DNA of 64,000 nucleotides from Roseibium aggregatum (GCF_017309185.1 NZ_JAEKJZ010000001.1:1116001-1180000), one strand, 5' to 3'. Positions 18,570 through 27,707 are shown, numbered from the stretch's first letter. A program made the numbers and translations. The notes: generated from the sequence alone by a model not told the origin.

Positions 18570-20090
18570 ATGGAGCTTCTGAACGATGACGGCAAAACCG
18601 GCGGCGCCACGGACGGTTGGCCGACGCCGGAGGCGGCAACGGAACTGGAGAGGATGCTCCAGGACCTGCTGGCGCTGAAGTCGGACATCGAGCGCGACGC
18701 GGATCTTCTGCTCAAGGGCTACGGCCTGGATCGGCCCTTGCCGGAGATCGTCAATCTGGCGCATTACGTCAGCCTGAGGCGGCACGACATCAGGGCCCTG
18801 CAAAGGCGGCTGATGCGGCATGGGTTGTCGTCCATGGGCCGGCTGGAAAGCCGGGTTCTGCCGACCCTCGACGCGGTTCTTGCCGCCCTGGCGGCCATGA
18901 TGGGCCGGAAGCCGGGAGCTGACTTCACTTCCAACGAAAGCTTTTTCTCCGGTGAGCGCCGGCTTGAGGAGGCAACCGCGGTTCTTTTGGGACCGAAGCC
19001 GGAGAATCGCCGCGGCCGCATCATGGTGACGTTCCCGAGCGAGGCGGCCGAGGAGCCCAAGTTCGTCAGGAAACTCGTGCGCAAGGGCATGAATGTGGCC
19101 CGCATCAATTGCGCGCACGACGATCCGGACGTCTGGATGGCGATGGCCGCCAACGTCAGGGCGGCGGCGAAAAAGGAAGGCCGGGATGTGCGGGTTCTGA
19201 TGGATATTGCCGGACCGAAAATCCGCACGGAGACCGTCTTGAGCGCCGACAAGTCGCCCAGGCTTCAGGAAGGTGACCGGTTCAGGCTGGTTCTGGACTC
19301 AAGGCTCGACGTCCATCCTGAAATTGCCGTGACCGCTAGCGTGTCTTTGCCGCAGATGGTCGAACGCCTCAGGGTCGGCGACCGCGTGCTCTATGACGAC
19401 AGCAAGCTGGAAGGGGTGGTCGAGAGCGTTTCGGAAGGCGAGGCGGTCATCCTTGTGAAGCAGCCGAAGAGCGGCGGTGCGAAGATCAAGCCGCATAAAG
19501 GCATCAACCTGCCCGATACCGCCCTGGGGGTTTCGCCGCTGACGGCCAAGGACCAGCAGGATCTGAAGACCGTGATCGCCTGCGCCGATATGGTGGGCTA
19601 TTCCTTCGTCAGCCAGCCGGAGGATATCGATTTGCTGGAGGAGGCGCTTCAGTGCATCGGCGCCGGAGACCATCCGCTCGGTATCGTCGCCAAGATCGAA
19701 CGGCCGGAAGCGGTCAGGAACCTGCCCGCCCTGATCGCGCGCGCCAGCGGGCGGCGGTCGCTGGCCGTGATGATCGCGCGCGGCGACCTCGCCTCGGAAA
19801 TTGGCTTTGAGCGGCTTGCGGAAATGCAGGAGGAGATTCTGTGGATCTGCGAGGCGGCGAGCACACCGGTGATCTGGGCGACCCAGGTTCTGGAAAGCCT
19901 GGTGAAGTTCGGCAGTCCCTCCCGGGGAGACATGACAGACGCGGCCATGGCCGCGCGGGCCGAATGCGTCATGCTGAACAAGGGGCCGGCCGTGGTCGAG
20001 GCGGTGGAATTGCTGGACCGGCTGGTAAGCCGCATGGAAGGTCACATGGCCAAGAAAACGCCGACCTTGCGGGCGCTGCATTCCTGGTGA
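18570..20090 (+). CDS. Pyruvate kinase-like protein, non-canonical
   Basis: 506 residues. A 145-residue helical N-terminal extension precedes a pyruvate kinase TIM barrel with inserted B domain: MVTFPSEAAEEPKFVRKLV, MNVARINCAHDD, VLMDIAGPKIRTE, GIVAKIERPEAVRNL (catalytic Lys), VMIARGDLASEIGFERL and WATQVLESL, SRGDMTDAAMAARAECVML. The C-terminal allosteric domain of standard pyruvate kinase is missing: the chain ends about 60 residues after the last barrel motif. The expected reaction is phosphoenolpyruvate plus ADP to pyruvate plus ATP, but the Thr/Ser residues and active-site changes (NCAHDD for NxSHG) make another phosphotransfer possible. The next gene starts 46 bp downstream. Confidence 0.82.
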   Translation: MELLNDDGKTGGATDGWPTPEAATELERMLQDLLALKSDIERDADLLLKGYGLDRPLPEIVNLAHYVSLRRHDIRALQRRLMRHGLSSMGRLESRVLPTLDAVLAALAAMMGRKPGADFTSNESFFSGERRLEEATAVLLGPKPENRRGRIMVTFPSEAAEEPKFVRKLVRKGMNVARINCAHDDPDVWMAMAANVRAAAKKEGRDVRVLMDIAGPKIRTETVLSADKSPRLQEGDRFRLVLDSRLDVHPEIAVTASVSLPQMVERLRVGDRVLYDDSKLEGVVESVSEGEAVILVKQPKSGGAKIKPHKGINLPDTALGVSPLTAKDQQDLKTVIACADMVGYSFVSQPEDIDLLEEALQCIGAGDHPLGIVAKIERPEAVRNLPALIARASGRRSLAVMIARGDLASEIGFERLAEMQEEILWICEAASTPVIWATQVLESLVKFGSPSRGDMTDAAMAARAECVMLNKGPAVVEAVELLDRLVSRMEGHMAKKTPTLRALHSW

Positions 20091-20135
20091 AGCGGGCCGG
20101 TTGATTTTCCGAAATCCGGGTGACAATACTCACCG

Positions 20136-20990
20136 ATGGACAAGAGAGATCGCGCAGAGCTGTTTCGCGAACGCCTGTCGGAAGCCTTGCGCGACCGGGA
20201 CATGAACCGGAGCGATCTCGCGCGGGCGGCGGGGCTGGACCGCTCGACCGTCTCCCAGCTTCTGTCCGAGGATGCGCCTCGATTGCCGAACGGACAGGCT
20301 CTGGCGGCGATCGCCACCTCCTTGAGCGTTTCCTCCGACTGGCTTCTGGGGCTTTCGACCCACCGGGGCGCGGCGGCTGAAATCCTCGACCAGGCGGTTC
20401 AGGTGGCGGAGACCGAGCGCCATCCGGTGGACGAGCACCTGCTTGCCTGGTACCGCGACGCGGTCGGCGTCAAAATCCGGCACGTTCCGGCCAATCTGCC
20501 GGATGTCCTGAAGACCGACATGGTGCTGGAATACGAATATGCCGGCGAAACCCTCAGAACCGCGGATCAGGCCATTACCGGAACCCGGGATCAACGGGAG
20601 CTTCTCGGCAGGGCGGAGTCCGACATGGAAATTGCGCTTTCCAAGGAGGCCCTGGAAGGCTTCGCGCGCGGCGAGGGCATGTGGTCGGGATTGACGCCTC
20701 AGGCGCGCCGGGAACAGCTTGAGGTGATGAGCCGGACCCTCAATGACCTCTATCCGGGCCTTCGGCTGCATCTTTTCGGGGCGAACGACCGGTTTTCCGC
20801 GCCCTTCACGGTCTTCGGCCAGAAATGGGCGGCTCTTTATCTCGGTCAGCGGTATCTGGCCTTTTCCAACACACGCCACGTTCAGCTTTTTTCTAGCCAT
20901 TTCGACGACCTGGTCCGCCATGCCGTCATCCGTTCGCATGAGGCGGGCGACTTTGCTTTCGGGCTCGCACAGAGCATTCCGGACGTCTGA
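20136..20990 (+). CDS. XRE-family transcriptional regulator with C-terminal sensor-like domain
   Basis: 284 residues. The N-terminal helix-turn-helix (residues 8-75: RLSEALRDRDMNRSDLARAA, GLDRSTVSQLLSED, ALAAIATSLSVSSDWLLGLS) is of the lambda repressor class. The C-terminal 190 residues, with SHFDDLVRHAVIRSHE near the end, are of unknown fold. It follows the pyruvate kinase-like gene by 46 bp and may be in one transcript with it. Confidence 0.85.
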   Translation: MDKRDRAELFRERLSEALRDRDMNRSDLARAAGLDRSTVSQLLSEDAPRLPNGQALAAIATSLSVSSDWLLGLSTHRGAAAEILDQAVQVAETERHPVDEHLLAWYRDAVGVKIRHVPANLPDVLKTDMVLEYEYAGETLRTADQAITGTRDQRELLGRAESDMEIALSKEALEGFARGEGMWSGLTPQARREQLEVMSRTLNDLYPGLRLHLFGANDRFSAPFTVFGQKWAALYLGQRYLAFSNTRHVQLFSSHFDDLVRHAVIRSHEAGDFAFGLAQSIPDV

Positions 20991-21068
20991 GCATCCCACG
21001 CTTTTCGGTCTAAGCAGGCTACACCCAGGATCCCTTTAGGCGTGTGGTTCTTCGCCTTCCTGCACCTA

Positions 21069-21334
21069 GAGCCTTTCACGGCTAGATTGAAGCATTCTGT
21101 TTGTCGTCCGGCGAGTCGAGCTGCGCGGAGGGACGTGAAGCCCATAGCGGGCTATGGGCAAGCGGCGCGACAAAGCAGGCGGCCGCCGGACGCGAACCCG
21201 AAGGGCCGGGCCGATTTGGCCCAATGCCGTCGGGCTTTGCCTCGACCGTGCAGCCAGCACAGCCTTCGTCAAAGCCCTTGGCCTTGAACCAAATCTGCTC
21301 CGGCAGAATGCTTCAATCTAACCGTGAAAGGCTC
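21069..21334. mobile_element. MITE, 266 bp, 31-bp terminal inverted repeats, TA target duplication
   Basis: Left end GAGCCTTTCACGGCTAGATT and onwards; the right end is its inverted copy with one mismatch over 31 bp. TA stands directly outside both ends (21067-21068 and 21335-21336), as expected for IS630/Tc1-mariner type insertion. Inside there is no transposase frame, but palindromes such as CCCATAGCGGGCTATGGG (21138-21156 region) and GGGCC-GATTT-GGCCC. A non-autonomous element mobilised in trans is the likely nature; inference from structure. Confidence 0.8.
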
Positions 21335-21350
21335 TAGAGGTCGAAATTTC

Positions 21351-21385
21351 TTGACAAATGAAAACAAACGTATACATATGTAAAC
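21351..21385 (+). promoter_or_regulatory. Promoter and palindromic operator of the RHH-pspA-yqiJK operon
   Basis: A perfect TTGACA (21351-21356) is followed by an AT-rich stretch containing GTATACATATGTAAAC (21370-21385), a palindrome with core TACATATGTA and matching outer GT/AC. The likely -10 lies within it. The first downstream gene encodes a ribbon-helix-helix-like protein, so autoregulation at this site is plausible. Confidence 0.5.
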
Positions 21386-21417
21386 ATAGATGATGGATGA
21401 CAGCAGGCGGTTTGCCG

Positions 21418-21942
21418 ATGCCGAAAAGTATTCCGATCAGCGTTCGGTTGAGCGATGATGATGTCGCGTTCCTGGCAAGTTATGAGGTGCAAGGCGCGCG
21501 GACCCCGAGCGACAAATTGCGGGAAATCCTCCGTAGCGCGAGAGAGCGAGAGGAAGGCACCCAGGATGTCGCCGCGTGCGAGGAGCTGCTGCGTGCGATG
21601 GCGCGCCCCGCGGAGAAGGGGCTTCGGCAATTGCAGAGAGAGACCGGTATCCGTTCGGACTTTGTGATGAAGCTCTATGAGCGCTTGCCTGAAATGCTTT
21701 CGGAGCTTGTCGCTTCCGCACCGGGAACTGGCAAGGAAGCGAAGGACCTGGTTCGGTTTGAGGCGGATTTGTCGGCGGAGCTGTTTTCGCTGGTGGAAGA
21801 GGTTTTCGATCTTGGTCTGACGAAACCAAGCAGAACCTACGATCCGGAGCTCATGGACAAGCGGCTTGCACCCATACTCGAGATCGCACGCTTGCTGGAG
21901 CAAAAGCTGCAGTCCCGGTCATCGGGAAGACATCGGGAGTAA
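21418..21942 (+). CDS. Ribbon-helix-helix-like regulator of the PspA/flotillin operon
   Basis: 174 residues. The first 45 (MPKSIPISVRLSDDDVAFLA, then RTPSDKLREILRSARER) have the beta strand plus two helices of ribbon-helix-helix DNA-binding proteins. The rest is helical (about 60-165) with no family recognised and may bind membrane or PspA. ATG 21418 has AGGCGG seven bases upstream and is preferred to ATG 21397. It is the first gene of a four-gene operon with pspA, yqiJ and yqiK; the palindrome at 21370-21385 is its probable operator. Confidence 0.65.
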   Translation: MPKSIPISVRLSDDDVAFLASYEVQGARTPSDKLREILRSAREREEGTQDVAACEELLRAMARPAEKGLRQLQRETGIRSDFVMKLYERLPEMLSELVASAPGTGKEAKDLVRFEADLSAELFSLVEEVFDLGLTKPSRTYDPELMDKRLAPILEIARLLEQKLQSRSSGRHRE

Positions 21943-22020
21943 CGTATTCCCCTATCTGGTGCGTGGTACTCCAGGGTCGTCGAACAGACGGCAACGTCAC
22001 TTAATCGGAAAGGAACGAAA

Positions 22021-22704
22021 ATGGCAGAGGGTCTTGTAACACGTGTCAAACGTCTGGTTTCCGGTGGTGTAAACCAGCTGGTCGACACCATCGAGAACAC
22101 GTCCCCCGATACGGTGATGTCGGAAGCTGTTCGGGAAATCGACCGGGCAGTCGATCAGGTCCGCGATGAACTTGCATCGGTCCTGGCCAACAAGCACCTT
22201 GCAAACAGACGCCTTGGCGAGACCACGTCGCGCCATGAAGAGCTGCAGGGACAGATTGCCCTGGCCGTCAAGGAAGGCCGGGACGATCTCGCGGAAGCCG
22301 CAATCGCGCGCCAGCTCGATCTGGAGGTTCAGATCCCCGTGCTGGAGAGCGCCGTCGCCGATGCCAGCAGGGAAGAGAAGGAGCTGGAAGGCTATATTGG
22401 TGCGCTCCAGGCGCGAAAGCGCGAAATGGAGGCGGAACTCGAGACTTACCGGAAAGCCCGGCAGCAGTCTGCGACGGACAGTGCAGCAGCAGGCGTCGCC
22501 GCCCCGAAGGACACGGTCGAAGGAAAAGCCCGCAAGGCAGAAGAAGCCTTTGAACGTGTCATGAAGACCGCGACAGGCCTTCCGGGCGGGCTTGCAACGG
22601 ACAAGGCTTCAGCGTCGAAGATGGCTGAGCTTGAGGATCTGGCCAGAAAAAACAGGATTTCCGAACGGCTGGCCACCCTTAAGGCTGCCGCGAAAGACGG
22701 TTGA
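22021..22704 (+). CDS. PspA/IM30 family protein
   Basis: 227 residues, nearly all helical coiled coil, with the family start MAEGLVTRVKRLVSGGVNQLVDTIE and the AVREIDRAVDQVRDELA segment. PspA proteins form ESCRT-III-like rings and rods on the inner membrane face and repair leakage. The C-terminal 60 residues contain an Ala-rich linker and a helix. It is the second gene of the operon, just before yqiJ (stop TGA 22702-22704, next ATG 22707). Confidence 0.88.
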   Translation: MAEGLVTRVKRLVSGGVNQLVDTIENTSPDTVMSEAVREIDRAVDQVRDELASVLANKHLANRRLGETTSRHEELQGQIALAVKEGRDDLAEAAIARQLDLEVQIPVLESAVADASREEKELEGYIGALQARKREMEAELETYRKARQQSATDSAAAGVAAPKDTVEGKARKAEEAFERVMKTATGLPGGLATDKASASKMAELEDLARKNRISERLATLKAAAKDG

Positions 22705-22706
22705 AC

Positions 22707-23465
22707 ATGTTTGACTTCATTCTGGCGCAACAGAACACTCCTTTCGCAGTCGCTCTCGGGCTCATGATCGCGATAGCGCTTGCCGAGGGCGTGGGGACGC
22801 TCATGGGACTGGGGCTGTCGAGCATGATCGACAGCCTGCTTCCCGATTTCGATCTGCCTGACATGGACGTGCCGGATCTCGATGGCCCGGAATTCGACGG
22901 GGACGTTTCGGCAGGGGCGCTTCAGGGCGATCTGGAGGTCGCATCGACAACCACCGGTGCATCCGCGGCCGGGCAGGGCGTCTTCAGCCAGATGCTTGCC
23001 TGGCTGTGCTTCGGACGTGTGCCGGCGCTGATTATCCTGGTAATCTTTTTCACCGGGTTTGGATTGGCGGGCTATGTCCTGCAGAGCCTTGTTCAATCCG
23101 TCAGCGGATGGCTGCTGCCGGGCGTCGTCGCGTCGGCCGCCGCCTTCGCTGGAGCCTTGCCCCTCACGAGAGTGACCGCACTCGGCCTGTCGAAAGTCAT
23201 GCCCAAAGAGGAAAGCGACGCCGTGTCGCGCGCGACATTTGTCGGCAAGCCGGCCCTGATCGTACAGGGACACGCCAGGAAGGGGCTTCCAGCGCAGGCC
23301 CGGCTGAAAGATGCCAGGGGACAAAGTCATTACGTGTTCGTGGAGCCTGATATCGAAGATGAAGTTCTGGAGCAGGGCACCGAGGTCATTATCGTCCGTC
23401 AGGCCGGCGCGCATTTCAACGCGATCAGAAATACCAATGAAACTTTGTCCGGCAGCCACGATTGA
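22707..23465 (+). CDS. YqiJ-like membrane protein (OB-fold, NfeD-related)
   Basis: 252 residues. Three or four hydrophobic segments (about 12-30, 100-120, 128-150) flank an acidic loop DFDLPDMDVPDLDGPEFDGD; the C-terminal 60 residues (FVGKPALIVQGHARKGLPAQA, VLEQGTEVIIVRQ) form the OB-fold typical of NfeD/YqiJ. YqiJ/NfeD partners are coded next to flotillins and help form membrane microdomains. Start: ATG 22707 rather than TTG 22701, which would overlap the pspA stop. Confidence 0.85.
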   Translation: MFDFILAQQNTPFAVALGLMIAIALAEGVGTLMGLGLSSMIDSLLPDFDLPDMDVPDLDGPEFDGDVSAGALQGDLEVASTTTGASAAGQGVFSQMLAWLCFGRVPALIILVIFFTGFGLAGYVLQSLVQSVSGWLLPGVVASAAAFAGALPLTRVTALGLSKVMPKEESDAVSRATFVGKPALIVQGHARKGLPAQARLKDARGQSHYVFVEPDIEDEVLEQGTEVIIVRQAGAHFNAIRNTNETLSGSHD

Positions 23466-23517
23466 TGGCCGCCGGAAAACTGAAATTTCTTGTAAGTGAC
23501 TGTGGGAGATCAATGTT

Positions 23518-25389
23518 ATGGAACAGATGATAGGTATCCTAATCCTTGTCGGTGTGGGCTTTGTCGCCCTGCTTGCCATTGGCCTGATCCTCTCTCGCCT
23601 TTATCGCCGGTCGTCCAAGGAAGTGTCGTTCGTCCGGACCGGTTTCGGCGGGCAGCGCGTCGTCATGAACGGCGGTACACTCGTGCTTCCGGTTCTGCAC
23701 GACATCATTCCCGTCAATATGAACACGCTGCGCCTCGAAGTTCGCCGGTCGAACGAACAGGCGTTGATCACCAAGGATCGCATGCGCGTCGACGTGCTGG
23801 CGGAGTTCTACGTGCGTGTTCAGCCCACGATCGAATCCATTGCCAATGCCGCCCAGACCCTCGGCCAGCGCACGATGAAACCGGAAGCGCTGCGCGAACT
23901 CGTCGAAGGCAAGTTCGTTGATGCCCTGCGCGCGGTTGCCGCGGAAATGGCGATGGAAGAGCTTCACGAGCAGCGGGTGAACTTCGTCCAGAAGGTGCAG
24001 GCTGCCGTCTCCGAGGACATTCTCAAGAACGGTTTGGAACTGGAATCGGTCTCTCTGACCGGTCTCGACCAGACAAACAGGGAGTATTTCAACCCGGAAA
24101 ACGCCTTTGACGCCGAAGGCCTGACCAAGCTCACCCAGGCGATCGAAGAGCGCCGGAAAAAGCGCAACGACATCGAGCAGGAAACCGAGGTCCAGGTCCA
24201 GCGCAAGAATCTGGAGGCGCAACAGGAGCGTCTGCAGATCGACCGGGATAACCAGTTCGCGCAACTGGAGCAGCAGCGTGAAGTCGAGGTGCGCCGGGCC
24301 GAACAGGCCTCGTTGATCGCCAAGCAGCAGGCGGAGCGCGAGCGTGAGGCGGAAGAAGCGAAGATCATCGCCCATCAGAAGGTCCGCCATGCCGGGATTG
24401 AATCCGACCAGGCCGTGACGGAGCGTCAGATCTCCATGGATCAGCAGGTCCGCGAGCGCGAGATCGCAAAGGAACGCAGTGTTGAGGCCGCCAACGTCGA
24501 AAAGCTCAAGCTGATCGAACTTGCGGAGCAGGATCGCGATATTGCGGTTGCAGCCAAGTCACGCGAGAAATCGGAAGCCGAAGCACTGGCCGACGAGGCG
24601 CGGGCGATCGCCGCACGCGCCGCCGAACAGGTGTCGACCGCGCGAGAAACCGAGATCGCGGAACGCGACAAGCAGATCGAGCTGATCGAGGCGCGCAAGG
24701 CCGCCGAAATGGACGCCGTTGCGATCACCGTCAGCGCCGAGGCACAAAAGCAGGCCGCGGCCGACCAGGCGGAGGCGGTCAGGATTGCCGCCGAGGCGGA
24801 GGCCGCCAAGTCGCGCATCGAGGCGCAAGGTGACGCGGAAGCCGAGAAACTCCGTGCGGAAGCGCAAAAGGCGGTCTACGAGGTCGAAGCAGCCGGTCAA
24901 CGTGCCATCAATGAGGCGGCCAACCTGTTGTCCGCGGACCAGATCGCGATGCAGGTTCGCGTCAAGCTTCTCGAGCAGTTGCCGCAGATCATTGCCGAAA
25001 GCGTCAAGCCTCTTGAACAGATCGACGGCATCAAGATCATTCAGGTCGACGGCATGACCGGCGGCGCGACAGCAGCGGTCAATGGAACCGGCGGTAATGG
25101 TGGGGGCGGAAACCTCGCCGACCAGATGGTGTCGTCCGCGTTGAAGTATCGATCGCAGGCACCGCTCCTCGACGCCATGATGAAGGAAGTCGGTCTGGAT
25201 GGCTCCAACCTGTCAGGGCTGACCGCAAATCTGAACGTTGCGCCGAACGGCAGCCCGGATGATCAAGGCGATGTCATCGATAAAAAAGGGGAACCGGAAA
25301 GTTCAACGCAAAGTGGCTCAGCCGGACATGTGGTCAAGGCGATGAACAACGAAGCTCCGAAACCCGCGACTGAAGATCCGGTAACATAG
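23518..25389 (+). CDS. Flotillin family protein YqiK
   Basis: 623 residues. One N-terminal membrane segment (about 5-27), an SPFH/prohibitin domain (about 30-205, e.g. FVRTGFGGQRVVMNGGTLVLPV), then a very long charged coiled coil (about 205-470) rich in EA repeats, and a flexible Gly/Asn-rich tail. Flotillins scaffold ordered membrane microdomains; with PspA and YqiJ this fits a membrane-integrity operon. Ribosome site GGGAGA precedes the ATG. A terminator follows at 25422. Confidence 0.93.
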   Translation: MEQMIGILILVGVGFVALLAIGLILSRLYRRSSKEVSFVRTGFGGQRVVMNGGTLVLPVLHDIIPVNMNTLRLEVRRSNEQALITKDRMRVDVLAEFYVRVQPTIESIANAAQTLGQRTMKPEALRELVEGKFVDALRAVAAEMAMEELHEQRVNFVQKVQAAVSEDILKNGLELESVSLTGLDQTNREYFNPENAFDAEGLTKLTQAIEERRKKRNDIEQETEVQVQRKNLEAQQERLQIDRDNQFAQLEQQREVEVRRAEQASLIAKQQAEREREAEEAKIIAHQKVRHAGIESDQAVTERQISMDQQVREREIAKERSVEAANVEKLKLIELAEQDRDIAVAAKSREKSEAEALADEARAIAARAAEQVSTARETEIAERDKQIELIEARKAAEMDAVAITVSAEAQKQAAADQAEAVRIAAEAEAAKSRIEAQGDAEAEKLRAEAQKAVYEVEAAGQRAINEAANLLSADQIAMQVRVKLLEQLPQIIAESVKPLEQIDGIKIIQVDGMTGGATAAVNGTGGNGGGGNLADQMVSSALKYRSQAPLLDAMMKEVGLDGSNLSGLTANLNVAPNGSPDDQGDVIDKKGEPESSTQSGSAGHVVKAMNNEAPKPATEDPVT

Positions 25390-25421
25390 ACCGCTAAGCG
25401 TTTGAGTTAAATGAAAAATCT

Positions 25422-25450
25422 AAGCCCGGCCAGCCGCCGGGCTTCCTTGT
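25422..25450 (+). terminator. Terminator after yqiK
   Basis: AAGCCCGGC, loop CAGCC, GCCGGGCTT, then CCTTGTT. A perfect 9-bp stem 33 bp after the stop, between convergent genes; the T tract is poor. Confidence 0.6.
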
Positions 25451-27096
25451 TAGTGATGCGGGCGATGATGCCTCAGCGCCCGGGCGGTTTCGACGGATCT
25501 TGCGGGCTCGAAACTCTCCGCGACGGCCATGTTCCAGTAGGTCGAATAACCTGGAATGTCGTGGATCTCATCGAGCAGTGCGCCTTTCTTCAGCCAGGTG
25601 AGGGCGGCACTTGCCGGTTGGGTCTCGCGCAGACCTTCGCGGATGAAGAAATGCTCCGGCTTGAATTCGCTCGGGTGGCTGAGGCCGGCCGCGGCGGTGA
25701 AGGCTTCCAGGGCCCTTAAGGTGTTTCGGTGAAAGTTGGCGACCCGCTGGGCCTTGTCGGGAACGATCAGCGCCTTTTGCCGTTGCGGATCCTGGGTTGC
25801 GACGCCGGTCGGGCAGCGGTTGGTGTGGCAGCTCTGGGACTGGATACAGCCGACGGCGAACATGAAGCCGCGCGCGGCGTTCATCCAGTCCGCGCCGATC
25901 GCCATCGTGCTGGCAATGTCGAAGGCGCTGATCAGCTTGCCGCTCGCGCCAAGCTTGATGTCCTCGCGGATCGAGGTGCCGACCAGGCAGTTGTGCACGA
26001 AGGAAAGGCCCTGGCGCAGCGGCGTGCCGAGACGGTTGGCGAATTCCACCGGAGCCGCACCCGTACCGCCTTCCGCGCCGTCGACGACGATGAAGTCCGG
26101 CTTGATCCCGGTCTCGAGCATCGCCTTGACGATGGCCATGAATTCCCAGCGGTGGCCGACGCAGAGCTTGAAACCGACCGGCTTTCCGTCGGAGAGGTCC
26201 CGAAGGGACTGAATGAATTCCAGCAATTCAACGGGTGTTGAAAACGCCTTGTGCGAAGCGGGCGAGACACACTCCTTGCCAACCGGTATGCCGCGCGCCT
26301 CGGCGATTTCCTCCGTCACTTTCGCTCCGGGCAGAACGCCGCCATGGCCGGGTTTCGCACCCTGACTGAGCTTGATCTCGATCATCTTGACCTGAGGGTC
26401 GCTGGCCTGGGACTTGAATTTTTCCGGGTCGAACCTGCCGTCGTCGGTCCGGCAGCCGAAATAGCCACTGCCGAGTTCCCAGACCAGATCGCCGCCGCCC
26501 TGCCGGTGATAGCGCGAGATGCTGCCTTCGCCGGTGTCGTGATAGAAATGCCCCATCTTCGCACCCGTGTTCAGCGCCAGGATGGCGTTGGCGGAGAGCG
26601 AGCCGAAACTCATGGCAGAAATGTTGTAGAGCGAAGCGGAATAGGGGTGTTTGCACTCGGGACCGCCGATCGTGACGCGCAGTTCCTCGTCGCTTTCCGG
26701 CTTCGGGCGCATCGAATGGTTCACCCAGCCGTAAGTGGGACCGTAAACATCCAGCTCCGTTCCGAAGGCCAGCACGTCTTCGATGTTCTTGGCACGGTCG
26801 TAGGCCATCGAGCGGCGCTCACGGGAAAACGGCCGTCCATCCTGGTTGCTCTCGAAGAAATACTGACGCATTTCCGGCCGGATCGCTTCAAAAATGAACC
26901 GGAAATGGCCGATAACCGGATAGTTGCGCAGGATGGAATGGCTTGTCTGGTTGAGGTCGAAGACACCGGTCACGCTCAATGCCGCAAAAATCAGAAACGG
27001 CCAGATGAAATGCCAGTTGAAGGAAAAGATCAGGACAAAACTGATCAGGGCCAGGGCAATGCAAAGGAAAAAAACGGTATAGCGGTTGAGAAACAC
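25450..27096 (-). CDS. FMN-binding glutamate synthase family protein
   Basis: 548 residues. Two hydrophobic segments at the N-terminus (about 5-50) anchor it in the membrane. The rest is the large-subunit glutamate synthase FMN barrel: YNISAMSFGSLSANAILALN, GGDLVWELGSGYFG, KLSQGAKPGHGGVLPG, VDGAEGGTGAAPVEF and a cysteine cluster CIQSQSCHTNRCPTGVAT that should hold a [3Fe-4S] cluster. It lacks the glutaminase domain, so it is a stand-alone synthase-like oxidoreductase with unknown partner. Start GTG 27096 has ribosome site AGGAGAG at good distance; an upstream ATG at 27147 lacks one. Confidence 0.88.
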   Translation of the reverse strand: MFLNRYTVFFLCIALALISFVLIFSFNWHFIWPFLIFAALSVTGVFDLNQTSHSILRNYPVIGHFRFIFEAIRPEMRQYFFESNQDGRPFSRERRSMAYDRAKNIEDVLAFGTELDVYGPTYGWVNHSMRPKPESDEELRVTIGGPECKHPYSASLYNISAMSFGSLSANAILALNTGAKMGHFYHDTGEGSISRYHRQGGGDLVWELGSGYFGCRTDDGRFDPEKFKSQASDPQVKMIEIKLSQGAKPGHGGVLPGAKVTEEIAEARGIPVGKECVSPASHKAFSTPVELLEFIQSLRDLSDGKPVGFKLCVGHRWEFMAIVKAMLETGIKPDFIVVDGAEGGTGAAPVEFANRLGTPLRQGLSFVHNCLVGTSIREDIKLGASGKLISAFDIASTMAIGADWMNAARGFMFAVGCIQSQSCHTNRCPTGVATQDPQRQKALIVPDKAQRVANFHRNTLRALEAFTAAAGLSHPSEFKPEHFFIREGLRETQPASAALTWLKKGALLDEIHDIPGYSTYWNMAVAESFEPARSVETARALRHHRPHH

Positions 27097-27283
27097 GGCC
27101 AGAGCTCTCCTCTCGTGGGCGTCGCCGGTAGTTGTGTCAGGCCGCACGATAAAAAGAAAGGGTGACCGTAGTGTTGACTGTGGGCGGTTTCAGCTTTGCA
27201 AGGGAAACAGTAGAGAACCTGAGATGGGACTCACCTCAAGCCAACGCGGGCTCGAAGTGGGTCCCAGTCCTGAAGCTCTGAGA

Positions 27284-27655
27284 TCATCCCAGATGATGAA
27301 CGTTGAGTTTGTTGCCGTCCGGATCCCGGAAATAGGCGGCGTAAAAGCCGTTGTCGGCTCTTTGTCCCGGTTTTCCCTCATCTCGCGCACCAAGAGAGAG
27401 GGCCTTGTCATAGACCTTGTCGACCTCGTCACGGCTTTCGGCGGCAAGAGCGATCATGACCCCGTTGCCGACGGATGCCGGCAGGCCGTCAAAGGGGACA
27501 TGAACTGAAAAGGCCGGAGCGCCCGGCCGTGTTCCCCAGACGACGAAATCGTCGAATTCCATGATCCGCTTTGCCTGAAGGACCGAAAAGAGGCTGTCGT
27601 AAAAATCCGAAGACTTTTTGAGGTCGTTGGTGCCGACAGAGGTATATCCAATCAT
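27284..27655 (-). CDS. VOC family (glyoxalase/bleomycin resistance fold) protein
   Basis: 123 residues with the paired beta-alpha-beta-beta-beta modules of the vicinal oxygen chelate family: MIGYTSVGTNDLKKSSDFYD at the start and YAAYFRDPDGNKLNVHHLG at the end. A metal-dependent lyase, dioxygenase or binding role is possible; the substrate is unknown. Ribosome site GGAGCAG. It is divergent from a LysR regulator 114 bp away, which probably controls it. Confidence 0.85.
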   Translation of the reverse strand: MIGYTSVGTNDLKKSSDFYDSLFSVLQAKRIMEFDDFVVWGTRPGAPAFSVHVPFDGLPASVGNGVMIALAAESRDEVDKVYDKALSLGARDEGKPGQRADNGFYAAYFRDPDGNKLNVHHLG

Positions 27656-27707
27656 GTTGCTGCTCCATTGTTTAAAAGGACCGTTTCCGGTAGGAGAGAT
27701 TTAGGTT

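Noticed and set aside
22926-22990. Low-complexity Asp/Leu/Pro stretch in YqiJ as a possible repeat expansion
   Set aside because: Acidic loop of this kind is normal between the membrane segments of YqiJ proteins.
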